DNA of 39,314 nucleotides from RUG563 sp045590215. GTDB taxonomy: Bacteria > Bacillota > Clostridia > Christensenellales > Aristaeellaceae. The stretch covers positions 1 through 39,314 of the forward strand of contig JAZNQO010000030.1 of the NCBI GenBank assembly GCA_045590215.1, given 5' to 3'. Shown one piece after another: positions 1-9,096 of this stretch (its first letter is position 1; each line of letters starts with the position of its first letter). A model generated the notes under the pieces. It worked only from the letters and a program-made list of their open reading frames with translations. It made no database searches and was not told the DNA's origin. Position numbers and translations under genes: made by a program.

Positions 1-236
1 ATCCGCTACCGGGTCAAGGGTGAATGAGGCGACCGGCCCTCCAGTGGAGGGAGCGGCTGAAAGCCGCAGGAAGCCGAATGAATCAACCGAAACAAGCATT
101 GGGAGCGGCAGCGACCAAGGCGTAGATTGAGGTTGCGGAATAAAATCCCTTGTGGGGCGTGGGGTGAAACCCCACAAAACCCCCGTTTTTTGAAGGGGGT
201 GGAACCCCCGGCGTTCCCTGTGTTAGCACAGCAAAT
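1..236. other. Non-coding left edge with small hairpins
   Basis: No convincing gene. The plus strand opens with eight codons and a TGA at 25-27 that could be the tail of a gene lying to the left, but this is too short to judge. The stretch holds several short hairpins (CCCTCC/GGAGGG near 38-52, GCGGCT/AGCCGC near 53-67) and the extragenic palindrome listed separately at 139-185. The leftward DUF4298 gene ends at 237, so most of this is its 3' flank. Confidence 0.5.
139..185 (-). repeat. Extragenic bipartite palindrome, copy A
   Basis: On the minus strand a GTGGGG/CCCCAC hairpin (159-175) is followed by GCCCCAC and then AAGGGATTTTATT. The same order (GGGG..CCCC hairpin, ACCCC, second hairpin of the CCAAAGG type) appears at 11507-11562 on the plus strand and at 11831-11885 on the minus strand, each time just after the stop codon of a gene read in that direction. 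The second hairpin is degenerate in this copy. Confidence 0.5.
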
Positions 237-521
237 TCAAGTTTGTCGTTGACACTCTATCACTAAGTCCCGATAGCGGATCAGCAGGTCGTACACCGCA
301 TCCTGGGACAACACGCCCCGTTTCAGATCCTTAGGGATGAGCCCTTGGGCGTCGGCATCGTAATCCTGAAGCCACAGGGGCGAGGAATAATACTGATCCA
401 GCGCATCTATCAGAGGCTTTGCCGCATCCAGCATGGCAGGGTCTTTTTCCGCCTGTGCCATCAGGGCAGAGGCCGCATCCAAAATGCCTTCCATTTTCCT
501 GATTCTCTCAATCCTGTCCAT
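237..521 (-). CDS. DUF4298 domain protein
   Basis: A 94-residue soluble protein with no signal peptide or membrane segment. The opening MDRIERIRKMEGILD, the central YYSSPLWLQDYDAD and the later DLKRGVLSQDAVYDLL are typical of the DUF4298 family found in Firmicutes; the function is unknown. The start is supported by GGAGAAGCA directly before ATG. It begins 12 bp after the stop of the sugar-binding lipoprotein, so it is probably the last gene of the same operon, but family knowledge does not link it to transport. Confidence 0.85.
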   Translation of the reverse strand: MDRIERIRKMEGILDAASALMAQAEKDPAMLDAAKPLIDALDQYYSSPLWLQDYDADAQGLIPKDLKRGVLSQDAVYDLLIRYRDLVIECQRQT

Positions 522-533
522 TGCTTCTCCTTA

Positions 534-1832
534 TCAGGGATTGGCCTGATTGTATTGATATAAAAGGCCGTTCAATTCCGTTTCCATCAGGGACAGGGTT
601 TCTTCGGCAGGCAGGTCGTAGGTGAGCATATCGGAAATATTATTCTGAATGGCGTAATAGAAATCCTTGGAGGGCCCCACGGTGACGCTGCGCATGGAGC
701 CGGGGGTTTCGTTCAGCTGTTGCAGGGACACGGCGTAATCCGGGAATTCGTTAAGCAATGCCTGATAAACGGGATCATCCTTGGCGGCGGCATTGGCCGG
801 GATATAGCCGGTAGCGGCGGCAATCTTTGCCTGCACAGGGCCGGAGGTCATGAAGGTAAGGAAGGTGCGAGCGGCGGCTTTCTTGGCATCATCGCCTTTA
901 TTAAACATCACAAGGCAGCTGCCGGAGGCGGTGGAGCCGCTCATGGCATCGTCATTCACCTTGGGGAACTGGGCAATGCCCATTTCAAAGGAGTCGCCAA
1001 TGGTGGCTTTGAGGCCTGCCGCCTTGGAGGAAGAAGCGCAGATGAACACAATCTGCCCGGCGGCAAAGCGTTCCAAAGAAGGGTCCGCATTTTCCAGTGC
1101 GCCGGATTGATATAGGGCTTTCCATTCTTTCAGGAAGGTGAGCAGCGCACCGTTTTCGATGCAGGCAAGGGCGGCGGCATTGCCGGTGTTGCCGTTTTCG
1201 TTATCCACCGTCATGCTGCCCAGCTGCCCCAGCCAATTACACAAAGAAGGCGTATTGGGTAAATCCGTATAGACGGAAACGCCGCTGTTTTCAAACAGAG
1301 GGGCCATGGCGGCGATATCGGCAAAGGTCTTGGGCACTTGCGCATTATTTTGCTGCAGCAGGGTTTTGTTGTAATACATCACGGTGGTAGAGGTGGCAAA
1401 GGGCACGCCCAGCTGCACGCCGTTCAGCTGCCAATTGCCAAGGGCAGCCGGCATCAGGGCGGAAACGGAGAAATTTTCGTCATCCGAAAGGGCAGCGTCG
1501 ATGGAATAGGCAACGCCGGAGGAAAGAAAATTCACCTTGCCCGTGGCGTCCATCTGCATCACGTCCGGCAGAAGGGATGTTTGATTGCCGCCCAGCATAT
1601 TGTTCATTTTTGTGGTGGCATCGGTATAGGCACCCTGATAAATGGCTTCCACATAGATGCCCTTTTCCTTGCCCACGGTTTCGTTGAACAGGCGCACTTG
1701 CTCACCCAGCGCAACGCCTGCGTTTTCGCTCATGCAGTGCCAGAAGGTGAGGTTTACCGTCTCTTCCGCCGTGCAGCCTGCGGCACCCATGCAAAGCAGC
1801 ATTACTAACACGAAACAAACCAATTTTTTCAT
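534..1832 (-). CDS. ABC sugar-binding lipoprotein
   Basis: A 432-residue extracellular solute-binding protein of family 1 (maltose/UgpB type). The chosen ATG at 1832 follows GGAGGTCCGAAA, a near-perfect ribosome site; an upstream extension would run through the permease gene. The N-terminus is a lipoprotein signal: two lysines, a hydrophobic core and a Cys at residue 20 (GAAGC). The mature part begins VNLTFWHCMSENAG, typical of this family. It would be anchored outside the membrane and deliver an oligosaccharide or glycerol-phosphate-like ligand to the two permeases encoded just upstream (26-bp gap). The alpha-glycosidase gene at 5178 makes a maltodextrin-type ligand plausible, but this is inference. 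Confidence 0.9.
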   Translation of the reverse strand: MKKLVCFVLVMLLCMGAAGCTAEETVNLTFWHCMSENAGVALGEQVRLFNETVGKEKGIYVEAIYQGAYTDATTKMNNMLGGNQTSLLPDVMQMDATGKVNFLSSGVAYSIDAALSDDENFSVSALMPAALGNWQLNGVQLGVPFATSTTVMYYNKTLLQQNNAQVPKTFADIAAMAPLFENSGVSVYTDLPNTPSLCNWLGQLGSMTVDNENGNTGNAAALACIENGALLTFLKEWKALYQSGALENADPSLERFAAGQIVFICASSSKAAGLKATIGDSFEMGIAQFPKVNDDAMSGSTASGSCLVMFNKGDDAKKAAARTFLTFMTSGPVQAKIAAATGYIPANAAAKDDPVYQALLNEFPDYAVSLQQLNETPGSMRSVTVGPSKDFYYAIQNNISDMLTYDLPAEETLSLMETELNGLLYQYNQANP

Positions 1833-1858
1833 TTTCGGACCTCCAACAAATATCATAT

Positions 1859-2674
1859 TCAGCCAACCAATGCTCCTTCCTCCATGGAACGGGCAATGGC
1901 CTTTCGCAAGCAGAAAAACAGGAAAAATGCCGGAATCAGGGAAAGCGTCACGCCGGCCAGCACCAGATGGAAAGCAGTGCTGTCGTGGGTGGTGAGCATG
2001 GTGATGCCGATTTGGATGGTGCGCATATCGGTGCGGTTTGTGACCAGCAGCGGCCATAGATACACATTCCAGATATTGATGAACGCCTGCACAAACAGCG
2101 TAATCAATACTGGGCGGCACAGGGGCATCAGAATGCTTCCAATAAAGCGGAAATCGCCGCAGCCGTCTATCAGCGCACTTTCCCGAAGGGCGTGGGGAGA
2201 ATGCAAGAACTGCTGACGCAGCATGAACATCTGCGTAGCCCCCACAAAAGAGGTGATGGCCATGCCAAGGTAAGTATCGAGGAGATTCAGGGAAGAAACC
2301 GTCTGGTAATTGGTGATGGTCAATATATCGCCGGGCAGCAGCATAGGCCCAAGCAGCATAAAGAACAGCACTTTCTTGCCCTTAAAATCAAAGAAGGCAA
2401 AGGCATAGGCGGCAAAAAGAGCCATCACGATTCTGACCGCCGCCCCAAGCAAGGCCACTGCCAACGAATTCAGGAAGAAGCGGCCAATGGGCAGCATGGA
2501 AACAGCGGCAGTAAAGTTTTCAAGGGTGGGTTTTTTCGGGAAAAGGCTGGGCTTCAAAAACTCATCCGCCTGCTTGAACGCCCCAAGCACCCCCGTGATC
2601 AAGGGGAAAATTACCATCAGGGAAAGCAGCACTGTCATCAGCCCAAGAAACAGGGAACGCCATGTTTTCTTCAT
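1859..2674 (-). CDS. ABC sugar permease (MalG/UgpE type)
   Basis: A 271-residue integral membrane protein with about six transmembrane segments. The permease EAA loop is visible as ALIDGCGDFRFIGSILMPLC (G in the usual position), the site that contacts the ATPase. It is the second permease of the uptake system: its ATG overlaps the stop of the preceding permease by 4 bp (ATGA), a sign of translational coupling. No ATP-binding subunit is encoded in the operon, so the transporter probably borrows a shared MsmK/UgpC-type ATPase, as is common in Gram-positive CUT1 systems. Confidence 0.92.
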   Translation of the reverse strand: MKKTWRSLFLGLMTVLLSLMVIFPLITGVLGAFKQADEFLKPSLFPKKPTLENFTAAVSMLPIGRFFLNSLAVALLGAAVRIVMALFAAYAFAFFDFKGKKVLFFMLLGPMLLPGDILTITNYQTVSSLNLLDTYLGMAITSFVGATQMFMLRQQFLHSPHALRESALIDGCGDFRFIGSILMPLCRPVLITLFVQAFINIWNVYLWPLLVTNRTDMRTIQIGITMLTTHDSTAFHLVLAGVTLSLIPAFFLFFCLRKAIARSMEEGALVG

Positions 2675-3522
2675 TTGCTCACCTGCTTTCCTTCCAATGC
2701 GAAAGCACCGATGGTAAACAGCAGCGTTATCACAAAGGCAATCAGGCTGATGCAGGCGGCCAGGCTATAATTGGAAGAGCCATAGCCGGAAGAATACATC
2801 ATGAAGATCAGGGTGGTGGTAGCTCTGGCCGGGCCGCCGTCCGTCAGGATAATGATGGGACCGCTGGTTAATATGGCCTGCACTAAATTCACGCAAACCA
2901 CATAAAACAGCGTGGGCGCAATCATGGGCAATTCCACATGGAAAAACCGGCGGAAAAGCCCTGCTCCGTCCATCTGGGCGGCTTCCGTCACCCCTTGGGG
3001 AATATTCCGGAAGGCGGAAAGGAACAGAAGATAATTGAACCCGATGCCCATCCAAACGGTAATCATGAGGATGCCGTAAATGGCGGTATTACGGTTGCCC
3101 AGCCAGTCTATTTGCCATCCCGTAAGAGTGCTTACGGGGCTGGCCACAGGGCTGAGCAGCATTTTGAACATCAACGCTGCTGCGGACATGGAAACCGCCA
3201 TGGGCAGGGAAAAGAAAAGCTCATATAGCCGATGCCCTGGCTTCTTCACAACGCTGATCCGGGCAAAAAGTAGCGTCAATATCACCGTCACCGGTGTATT
3301 GATGAAGGCTAGCTTCATGGTGTTTTCCATGGCTTTCATAAAATCCGGCCGGGAGAAAAGATATTTGAAATTATCCAGCCCGGCAAAGCCTGTTATTTGC
3401 CCCCGGAAGTTCACATGGCACAGGCTGTAGAGGAAGGTTTTTATCGCCGGATAATAGCAAAAACCAACGGCGAAAATTAGCATGGGCAGCAGGAACAAAT
3501 AAGGTTTCATTGTGCGCCGCAC
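2671..3522 (-). CDS. ABC sugar permease (MalF/UgpA type)
   Basis: A 283-residue membrane protein with six predicted helices and the EAA loop VTEAAQMDGAGLFRRFFHVE. It is the first gene of the sugar uptake operon. GTG at 3522 is chosen because it follows GGAGGGAAAACCA; an ATG four codons later has no better site. The partner permease, binding lipoprotein and DUF4298 gene follow in the same direction. A promoter is visible 56-85 bp upstream. Confidence 0.9.
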   Translation of the reverse strand: MRRTMKPYLFLLPMLIFAVGFCYYPAIKTFLYSLCHVNFRGQITGFAGLDNFKYLFSRPDFMKAMENTMKLAFINTPVTVILTLLFARISVVKKPGHRLYELFFSLPMAVSMSAAALMFKMLLSPVASPVSTLTGWQIDWLGNRNTAIYGILMITVWMGIGFNYLLFLSAFRNIPQGVTEAAQMDGAGLFRRFFHVELPMIAPTLFYVVCVNLVQAILTSGPIIILTDGGPARATTTLIFMMYSSGYGSSNYSLAACISLIAFVITLLFTIGAFALEGKQVSK

Positions 3523-3577
3523 TGGTTTTCCCTCCCTCCTGCATGTTGACGGTGCTCTTCATAATTCACCAATCTAT

Positions 3578-3607
3578 AGTATACCACGCTTTTCTATAAA
3601 AAAACAA
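3578..3607 (-). promoter_or_regulatory. Promoter of the sugar ABC operon
   Basis: On the minus strand a -10 box TATACT (3578-3583) lies 18 bp from a weak -35 TTGTTT (3602-3607). It would give a leader of about 50 nt before the GTG at 3522. No catabolite-response palindrome was recognised near it. Confidence 0.45.
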
Positions 3608-3696
3608 TGTTCGTGTAGTGAAAATACAATAAAAATAACGGGCGATTCATCACCGTCCGCATATCATTTTTTCAGCATGGTTCATTTCAAAAATAT

Positions 3697-4176
3697 TTAC
3701 CCTATATATCGCTTCATTTCCTTTGCAATTTCCGAAATCGTCTTATGGTCAGTGTGGATGACAATATCGGTAGGATAGGGGGGCAGATGCAGCCAATAAA
3801 AATTGGTTTCTCCCATATCGCCTCGTTTATCATGACGCTGAACCAGCGTTTCTTCCAAGCAGGTCAGCGTAAAGCCGATCACTTCATAATCTGTTGCGGA
3901 AATGTCCTTCAGGATGTTTTCTCGGATGGTTTGGTCTGTCAGGACGACGGAGGTGAAAAAAACATATGCAAATTCCGATTGGAGGTAATTGGACAAAACA
4001 AAGGACATGCTTTTGTCTCCATTACGCAGACGCTTATCCTCTACCGAAAAGGGATTCACACACCAGCACCAGTCCCCGTCAAGATAGGCACTGTTTTCAT
4101 ATTGCTCAAACAGATATTGACCAACGGCTGTTTTGCCGACGCAGGGCGAGCCGCTCAATAAAATTAATTTTTTCAT
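3697..4176 (-). CDS. P-loop kinase-like protein
   Basis: A 159-residue protein with a Walker A motif GSPCVGKT at residues 9-16 and the general size of small nucleoside/shikimate-kinase-like or zeta-toxin-like AAA_33 kinases. A phosphotransfer substrate cannot be named from sequence. ATG at 4176 follows GGAAGGAGCCT; another ATG 12 codons upstream (4212) also has an AGGA-like sequence, but the family normally starts just before the P-loop. It is encoded 38 bp behind the metallo-hydrolase gene and probably shares its promoter. About 175 bp of AT-rich DNA separate its stop from the divergent sugar operon. Confidence 0.75.
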   Translation of the reverse strand: MKKLILLSGSPCVGKTAVGQYLFEQYENSAYLDGDWCWCVNPFSVEDKRLRNGDKSMSFVLSNYLQSEFAYVFFTSVVLTDQTIRENILKDISATDYEVIGFTLTCLEETLVQRHDKRGDMGETNFYWLHLPPYPTDIVIHTDHKTISEIAKEMKRYIG

Positions 4177-4214
4177 AGGCTCCTTCCTAATTAAAGTGTT
4201 TTTGCTCAACATGC

Positions 4215-5024
4215 TTATTCCTTCCAGCTTTCGGGCAGCTTATCATAGTCATAGCAGAGGGTGGTTTCCGGCGTAGGATGGCAGGCGAATACTTTCTTTC
4301 CCTCCCACAGATGGAAGGCCTTTTCGGAGGTGGACAGCACGTTTTCTTTATTCAGCCCCTGCAAGAAGGCGTCGAACTGCGTCCTTGGCAGCAGCCGGTC
4401 AAAATGGGGGCAGAGCACCTGCTCAAAGGGCAGGGCAGAGAGCCTCTGCAAAGAAGCAATCAGCGTGCCCAGGCCTTCACATTCGGGGAAGAAAATCCAT
4501 GTGGTGGGGTTCATGTCATCTCCGGGCAAAAGCAGCTTTCGCTCCTTCACATACACGCACAGGCTGCCCTTGGTGTGCCCCGGACAATGGAGGATCTGCG
4601 CAGTGAGGCCGCCCAGATCCATTTCCGTTTCTTCTGTTTCTTTATAACTGCCGCAGGGCAGGGAAGTATAGCCATCCTCCGTCCAGTCGGAAAGATCCAG
4701 CTTTTTATCCTTCGCCTGCTGCCAGACCCTTTTGCGCCACTTGGATGCGTATAACGCAAACACCGGCACTTCCAAAGGATGCACAAGTACGGTTTCAAAC
4801 TGGCATGCGCCGCAGGCATGGTCGTGATGGCCGTGGGTCAAAACCACCGTCACGGGCAAATCCGTAATTTCTTTTACGGCTTCCGTTAGAGCATCAAAGC
4901 CGTAGCCGGTGTCAACCAGCAGTGCTTTTTCTTTGCCCACCAGCAGGGTCATGTGCATGCCCATCCGGTCTGTCAGCATCCAGATATTGTCCATCATTTG
5001 CGTTGCGTGGATCATGTTTTTCAT
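4215..5024 (-). CDS. MBL-fold metallo-hydrolase
   Basis: A 269-residue cytoplasmic protein of the metallo-beta-lactamase fold. The zinc motif THGHHDH gives H64, H66, D68 and H69; further metal ligands sit in HCPGHTKGS and LPGDD. The architecture matches glyoxalase-II-like hydrolases of broad function, and the substrate is unknown. The start follows AAAGGATCAACGAAAA. It is the first gene of a two-gene unit with the small kinase and is divergent from the alpha-glycosidase gene. Confidence 0.88.
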   Translation of the reverse strand: MKNMIHATQMMDNIWMLTDRMGMHMTLLVGKEKALLVDTGYGFDALTEAVKEITDLPVTVVLTHGHHDHACGACQFETVLVHPLEVPVFALYASKWRKRVWQQAKDKKLDLSDWTEDGYTSLPCGSYKETEETEMDLGGLTAQILHCPGHTKGSLCVYVKERKLLLPGDDMNPTTWIFFPECEGLGTLIASLQRLSALPFEQVLCPHFDRLLPRTQFDAFLQGLNKENVLSTSEKAFHLWEGKKVFACHPTPETTLCYDYDKLPESWKE

Positions 5025-5068
5025 TTTTCGTTGATCCTTTCAGCAGAGTATTTCTTTTCTTCTTTTTC

Positions 5069-5097
5069 AATATACCACAGCAGTGGCTCTTTGTCAT
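5069..5097 (-). promoter_or_regulatory. Promoter of MBL hydrolase-kinase unit
   Basis: Minus strand: -35 ATGACA (5092-5097), 17-bp spacer, -10 TATATT (5069-5074) with a TG extension. This fits a sigma-A promoter 45 bp before the MBL start. Confidence 0.5.
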
Positions 5098-5141
5098 GTA
5101 TTTTATTGCTTTTCCGGGTGAAATATGGTAACATGAAAGAG

Positions 5142-5150
5142 TGATATAAT
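5142..5150 (+). promoter_or_regulatory. Extended -10 promoter of the GH13 gene
   Basis: TGATATAAT is a perfect extended -10 (TG, one base, TATAAT at 5145-5150). There is no clear -35 box at 17 bp, as is usual for extended -10 promoters. The start codon is 27 bp downstream of the box, with GAGAGGG in between. Confidence 0.5.
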
Positions 5151-5177
5151 CGAAATAAATGAGAGGGATTTTCTTAT

Positions 5178-6926
5178 ATGAATGTTTATCACAATTCACA
5201 GGACAGCCGCTGCCGTTTGCCGCTGGGTGCCTGCAAGTGTCTGGATAAGGTGACGCTGCGCATTCAGTGCGAAGATGCAGCGGCGGTGATCCTGCGATTT
5301 TATGACGGCAGTGAAAAATGGTTCCCCATGGATAAGGATGGGGACAGCTGGTATCAGGTGATTATTGATATGCCGGATATCCCCATTTTGTGCTGGTATG
5401 ATTTCCGTATCCGGGATCATCAGGGCGTTTTGCATGCCTATGGCTGCCCGGAGGATGGCATGGGCGGCGAAGGGCATCTGTGCCAAACCCCAAGGGCATG
5501 GCAGATTACCACCTATGCCGCCGATTATAAAACCCCGGAATACCTACGCCATGGGGTAATGTATCAGATTTTCCCCGATCGCTTCTACAAAAGCGGCGAA
5601 AACAACCACCGCCGCAGCGAGAATTTTTATCACGATAACTGGAGCGATACGCCCATCCTCATGCCGGAGGGCGGTGATGATAACTGTGCACGGGATTTCT
5701 TCGGTGGCGATCTGAAGGGCATCGAAAGCAAACTGCAATATCTGAAAGACATGGGCATCACGGTTGTATACCTGAACCCCATTTTTATGGCCCGGTCCAA
5801 TCACCGCTATGATACGGCGGATTATATGCACATCGACAGCCATATGGGCACGGATGAAGACTTTGTTTCCCTTTGCGAAACAGCCAAGCATCTGGGCATG
5901 AAAATCATGCTGGACGGCGTTTTCAGCCATACCGGGGAAGACAGCATCTACTTCAACCGCTTTGGCCGGTTCCCAACGGTGGGTGCCTGCCAGTCCACCC
6001 AATCCCCCTATTATTCTTGGTATCAGTTCAAGCGTTTCCCCGATGAATATGAATGCTGGTGGGGGTTCCATACGCTGCCTGCCATGGATAAGGAATGTGA
6101 AAGCTACCGGGATTTTATGTTCAATGAAAATGGCGTGGTGCGCCATTGGATCAGAGAAGGCAGCTGCGGCTGGCGGCTGGATGTGGCGGACGAGCTTTCC
6201 ATGCGCTTTTTGCGCTCTCTCCGGGAAGCGGCGAAGAAGGAAGACGAAGAAGCCGTGGTGCTGGGCGAAGTGTGGGAAGACGCCAGCCATAAGGTGGCTT
6301 ACGGCGAAATGCGCTGCTATTGTCAGGGGGATACCTTGGACAGTGTGATGAATTATCCCCTCCGGGAAGCGGCCATTGATTTCTTCACCGGAAAAACCAC
6401 CTCTGCCGGATTAAAAAAGCTGATCATGAGCCAGCAGGAAAATTACCCGGCTCCCTTCTTCTATTCGCTGATGAACCTGTGCGGCAGCCATGACCGGCCT
6501 CGAACCATCAATGTGCTGTGCGAGCGCACATGGGAAGATAAGCCCTATCAGGAACGGGGCGAATATCACCTGACGGAAGAAGAATATGCCCTCGGACGGG
6601 AACGCTTCATCAAAATGATGCAGCTCATGTGCGCCCTGCCCGGCATCCCCTGCCTGTATTACGGGGATGAATTGGGCTTGCAGGGCTCTTCCGATCCCTA
6701 TTGCCGGGGAACCTATCCCTGGGGCAAGGGCGATAAGGAACTGAAAACAATCATCACCGAAATGCTGAAAGAACGTCGGGATCTTTGCGTGCTCCACACT
6801 GGTTTTTTGAAAGTGGAAACCCCGGATGACGATACCATCCGCATTATCCGCTCCTTTGAAAACGGGCAGGACGCCTTTGGCGATGCGGCGGAAGACGAAG
6901 AAATCGTGATCGAAATCACACGGTAA
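5178..6926 (+). CDS. GH13 alpha-glycosidase (neopullulanase/cyclomaltodextrinase type)
   Basis: A 582-residue protein without a signal peptide. Residues 1 to about 115 form a CBM34-like beta domain. The catalytic barrel starts at GVMYQIFPDRF (about 126) and carries all GH13 signatures: LDGVFSHTG, GWRLDVADE with nucleophile D335, GEVWED with acid/base E364, and GSHDRPRT with D439. The order and size match intracellular cyclomaltodextrinase/maltogenic amylase enzymes that cut imported maltodextrins. It is encoded near a sugar ABC system lacking an ATPase, which suggests joint use on alpha-glucans. recG starts 4 bp after its stop, so the two are probably co-transcribed. Confidence 0.92.
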   Translation: MNVYHNSQDSRCRLPLGACKCLDKVTLRIQCEDAAAVILRFYDGSEKWFPMDKDGDSWYQVIIDMPDIPILCWYDFRIRDHQGVLHAYGCPEDGMGGEGHLCQTPRAWQITTYAADYKTPEYLRHGVMYQIFPDRFYKSGENNHRRSENFYHDNWSDTPILMPEGGDDNCARDFFGGDLKGIESKLQYLKDMGITVVYLNPIFMARSNHRYDTADYMHIDSHMGTDEDFVSLCETAKHLGMKIMLDGVFSHTGEDSIYFNRFGRFPTVGACQSTQSPYYSWYQFKRFPDEYECWWGFHTLPAMDKECESYRDFMFNENGVVRHWIREGSCGWRLDVADELSMRFLRSLREAAKKEDEEAVVLGEVWEDASHKVAYGEMRCYCQGDTLDSVMNYPLREAAIDFFTGKTTSAGLKKLIMSQQENYPAPFFYSLMNLCGSHDRPRTINVLCERTWEDKPYQERGEYHLTEEEYALGRERFIKMMQLMCALPGIPCLYYGDELGLQGSSDPYCRGTYPWGKGDKELKTIITEMLKERRDLCVLHTGFLKVETPDDDTIRIIRSFENGQDAFGDAAEDEEIVIEITR

Positions 6927-6930
6927 ACCT

Positions 6931-8934
6931 ATGCTGAAGCTGGAAGAAATGAAGGGTTTGGGCAAAGTGCGGCTGCAAAAGCTGCAGGAAGCAGGCATTC
7001 AGAATTTGAGTGACCTGCTTTTTACGCTGCCTGTGCGCTATCAGGACACCCAGACCATCGTGCCCCTTGGCGAAGCGGAGGAAGGCAAGGAAATCTGTGT
7101 CTGCGGTTTTCCGAAGAATGCGCCCCGGCTCTCCCGGTTCAGGGGGCTCACCAGCGTTACTTTCACCCTCTGCGATGAAACGGGCAGCGTGCCGGTGGTG
7201 TGGTATAATCAGCCATGGCTGAAGGATAAGTTCACCACCGAATCGGAAATCACCCTCTATGGCCGCATTGACCGGGATAAGGCCGGGCGCAGGAAAATGG
7301 TAAGCCCGGCCATTGTGCAGGAAAAGGGCATTTTGCCGGTTTATCGTGCCCTTGGGGGCATTCCGCCCAAAACCATGCGGGAATTGATGAAGCAGGCTCT
7401 GGATTATTTGGAAGAATGTTGCCCCGAAACGCTGCCGGATATCTTGCGCATTCAGCATCATCTGTGCGAGCGGAATTTTGCCCTTCGGCAGGCTCATTTC
7501 CCGGACAGCCGGGAAAATTTGGCCATCGCCCTTCGCCGCATCAGCTTTGAAAATGTGCTTTTGTATCAGGCGGCATCCGCTGCCATGCGCGGGGAAAGAA
7601 AAGAGGGTATCCAAATTCCATCAACGGAAAAAGACTGCGCTGCGTTCTGGCAGTCCCTTCCTTTTTCACCCACAGGGGCGCAGAAAAGGGTGCTCTTGCA
7701 GATTGCGCAGGATTTGAACGCTTCCTATGCCATGGGGCGTATGGTGCAGGGGGATGTGGGTTGCGGCAAAACGGCTTTGGCCTTTGGGGCGATCTTTTTG
7801 GCCGCCCGGCAGGGGTATCAATGCGTGTTCATGGCCCCCACGGAAATCTTGGCAAGGCAGCATCTGGAAAGTGCAGAAAAGCTGCTGAAGCCTCTTGGCA
7901 TAAAATGCGGCCTTTTGCTTGGCGGCATGAAGGCGAAGGAGCGCAGGGAAGCCTTGGAAAAAATCGCTTCCGGGGAATGGCAGGCGGTGATCGGCACGCA
8001 TGCCCTGATTTCTGAAGGGGTGGAGTATCAGAACATCGGCCTTGTGATTACCGATGAGCAGCATCGTTTCGGCGTGAAGCAGCGGCGCATGCTGGCAAAG
8101 AAGGCGCAGAAGGCTCCCAATGAACTGGTCATGTCTGCAACGCCCATCCCAAGAACGCTGGCTCTTGTCCTCTATGGGGATTTGGATGTTTCCGTTGTGG
8201 ATGAATTGCCGCCGGGGCGCACGCCGGTCAAAACCCGCATCGTGCCGGAAGAGAAAAGAGCCGGGCTCTATACCTTCATCAAAAGCGAAGCAGCCCAGGG
8301 GCGGCAGAGCTATATCGTGTGCCCCTTGGTGGAGGAAAATGAGCAGATTGATGCCGTCAGTGCTCAGGACGCCTATGCGGAGCTTTGCACCGGGCCTTTG
8401 AAGGAACTGCGCCTTGGGCTCACCTATGGCGAACAGCCGCCGGAAGAAAAGGCCGAAACGCTGCGGAAATTTGCCGCCGGGGAAACGGATGTATTGGTTG
8501 CGACCACGGTGATTGAGGTGGGGGTCAATGTGCCCTCTGCCACGGTCATGGTCATCGAAAATGCGGATAGGTTCGGCCTCTCCCAGCTGCATCAATTGCG
8601 TGGCCGGGTGGGCAGGGGAGCCAAGGAAAGCTGGTGCTTTTTGATGGCTGCCCCCAACGAGCGGCTGAAAACCCTGTGCGAAACCAACGACGGCTTTCAG
8701 ATTGCCAAAAAAGATCTGGAAATGCGGGGGCCGGGAGATTTCCTTGGCACACGCCAGCATGGCAGCTCCATGATGGCCGGCATGGCCTTGGGGGCGGATG
8801 TGCAGCTCTTGGAAGAAACCACCGCCTGCCTCAAAAAGCTGCGTACTGCAGGCTATGAGGAAGAATGGCAGATGGTGCTCCAAAGTGCCCTGACGGCCTA
8901 TGAAAAGGCCATGGATGAAGTGGCATTAAACTGA
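6931..8934 (+). CDS. recG: ATP-dependent DNA helicase RecG
   Basis: A 667-residue helicase, close to the family's usual length. The N-terminal wedge/OB region (LPVRYQD, PVVWYNQPWL) is followed by helicase motifs: Walker A GDVGCGKT (K280), DEQH at 375-378, SATPIPRT, and the RecG-type TRG region ending QLRGRVGRG and GPGDFLGTRQHG. RecG remodels stalled forks and Holliday junctions by branch migration. No clear ribosome site precedes the ATG; the 4-bp gap to the glycosidase suggests coupling. A strong terminator follows at once. Confidence 0.97.
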   Translation: MLKLEEMKGLGKVRLQKLQEAGIQNLSDLLFTLPVRYQDTQTIVPLGEAEEGKEICVCGFPKNAPRLSRFRGLTSVTFTLCDETGSVPVVWYNQPWLKDKFTTESEITLYGRIDRDKAGRRKMVSPAIVQEKGILPVYRALGGIPPKTMRELMKQALDYLEECCPETLPDILRIQHHLCERNFALRQAHFPDSRENLAIALRRISFENVLLYQAASAAMRGERKEGIQIPSTEKDCAAFWQSLPFSPTGAQKRVLLQIAQDLNASYAMGRMVQGDVGCGKTALAFGAIFLAARQGYQCVFMAPTEILARQHLESAEKLLKPLGIKCGLLLGGMKAKERREALEKIASGEWQAVIGTHALISEGVEYQNIGLVITDEQHRFGVKQRRMLAKKAQKAPNELVMSATPIPRTLALVLYGDLDVSVVDELPPGRTPVKTRIVPEEKRAGLYTFIKSEAAQGRQSYIVCPLVEENEQIDAVSAQDAYAELCTGPLKELRLGLTYGEQPPEEKAETLRKFAAGETDVLVATTVIEVGVNVPSATVMVIENADRFGLSQLHQLRGRVGRGAKESWCFLMAAPNERLKTLCETNDGFQIAKKDLEMRGPGDFLGTRQHGSSMMAGMALGADVQLLEETTACLKKLRTAGYEEEWQMVLQSALTAYEKAMDEVALN

Positions 8935-8940
8935 AAAAAG

Positions 8941-8989
8941 AAAAACAGGCGTTCATTCGGCCTCGCGTGCCGGAAGGACGCCTGTTTTT
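8941..8989 (+). terminator. Terminator after recG
   Basis: A 12-bp perfect inverted repeat, AAAAACAGGCGT (8941-8952) and ACGCCTGTTTTT (8978-8989), with a smaller CGGC/GCCG stem inside the loop. It sits 6 bp after the recG stop and ends in a T-run. Confidence 0.9.
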
Positions 8990-9033
8990 GCGGGCACCTG
9001 TAAAATTGTTACATCTGTAAACTGCGTAAATTA

Positions 9034-9062
9034 TTGACATATTTGTAATATTTTTGTAATAT
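9034..9062 (+). promoter_or_regulatory. Promoter of the winged-helix regulator with tandem boxes
   Basis: A consensus promoter: TTGACA (9034-9039), 17-bp spacer, TAATAT (9057-9062). Two copies of TTTGTAATAT (9042-9051 and 9053-9062) lie 11 bp apart, one helical turn, across the spacer and -10. This phasing is typical of tandem sites for OmpR/PhoB-type winged-helix proteins, which is what the downstream gene encodes. Confidence 0.65.
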
Positions 9063-9096
9063 ATTATCGAACGAATGAAGAGAAGAGGCGAAAGCA

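Noticed and set aside
1..27. Tail of a gene ending in TGA at 25-27
   Set aside because: Only eight codons are visible, which is not enough to support a coding call.
4177..4212. Longer N-terminus for the P-loop kinase
   Set aside because: The ATG at 4212 adds 12 residues not expected before the P-loop, and the ATG at 4176 has the stronger ribosome site.
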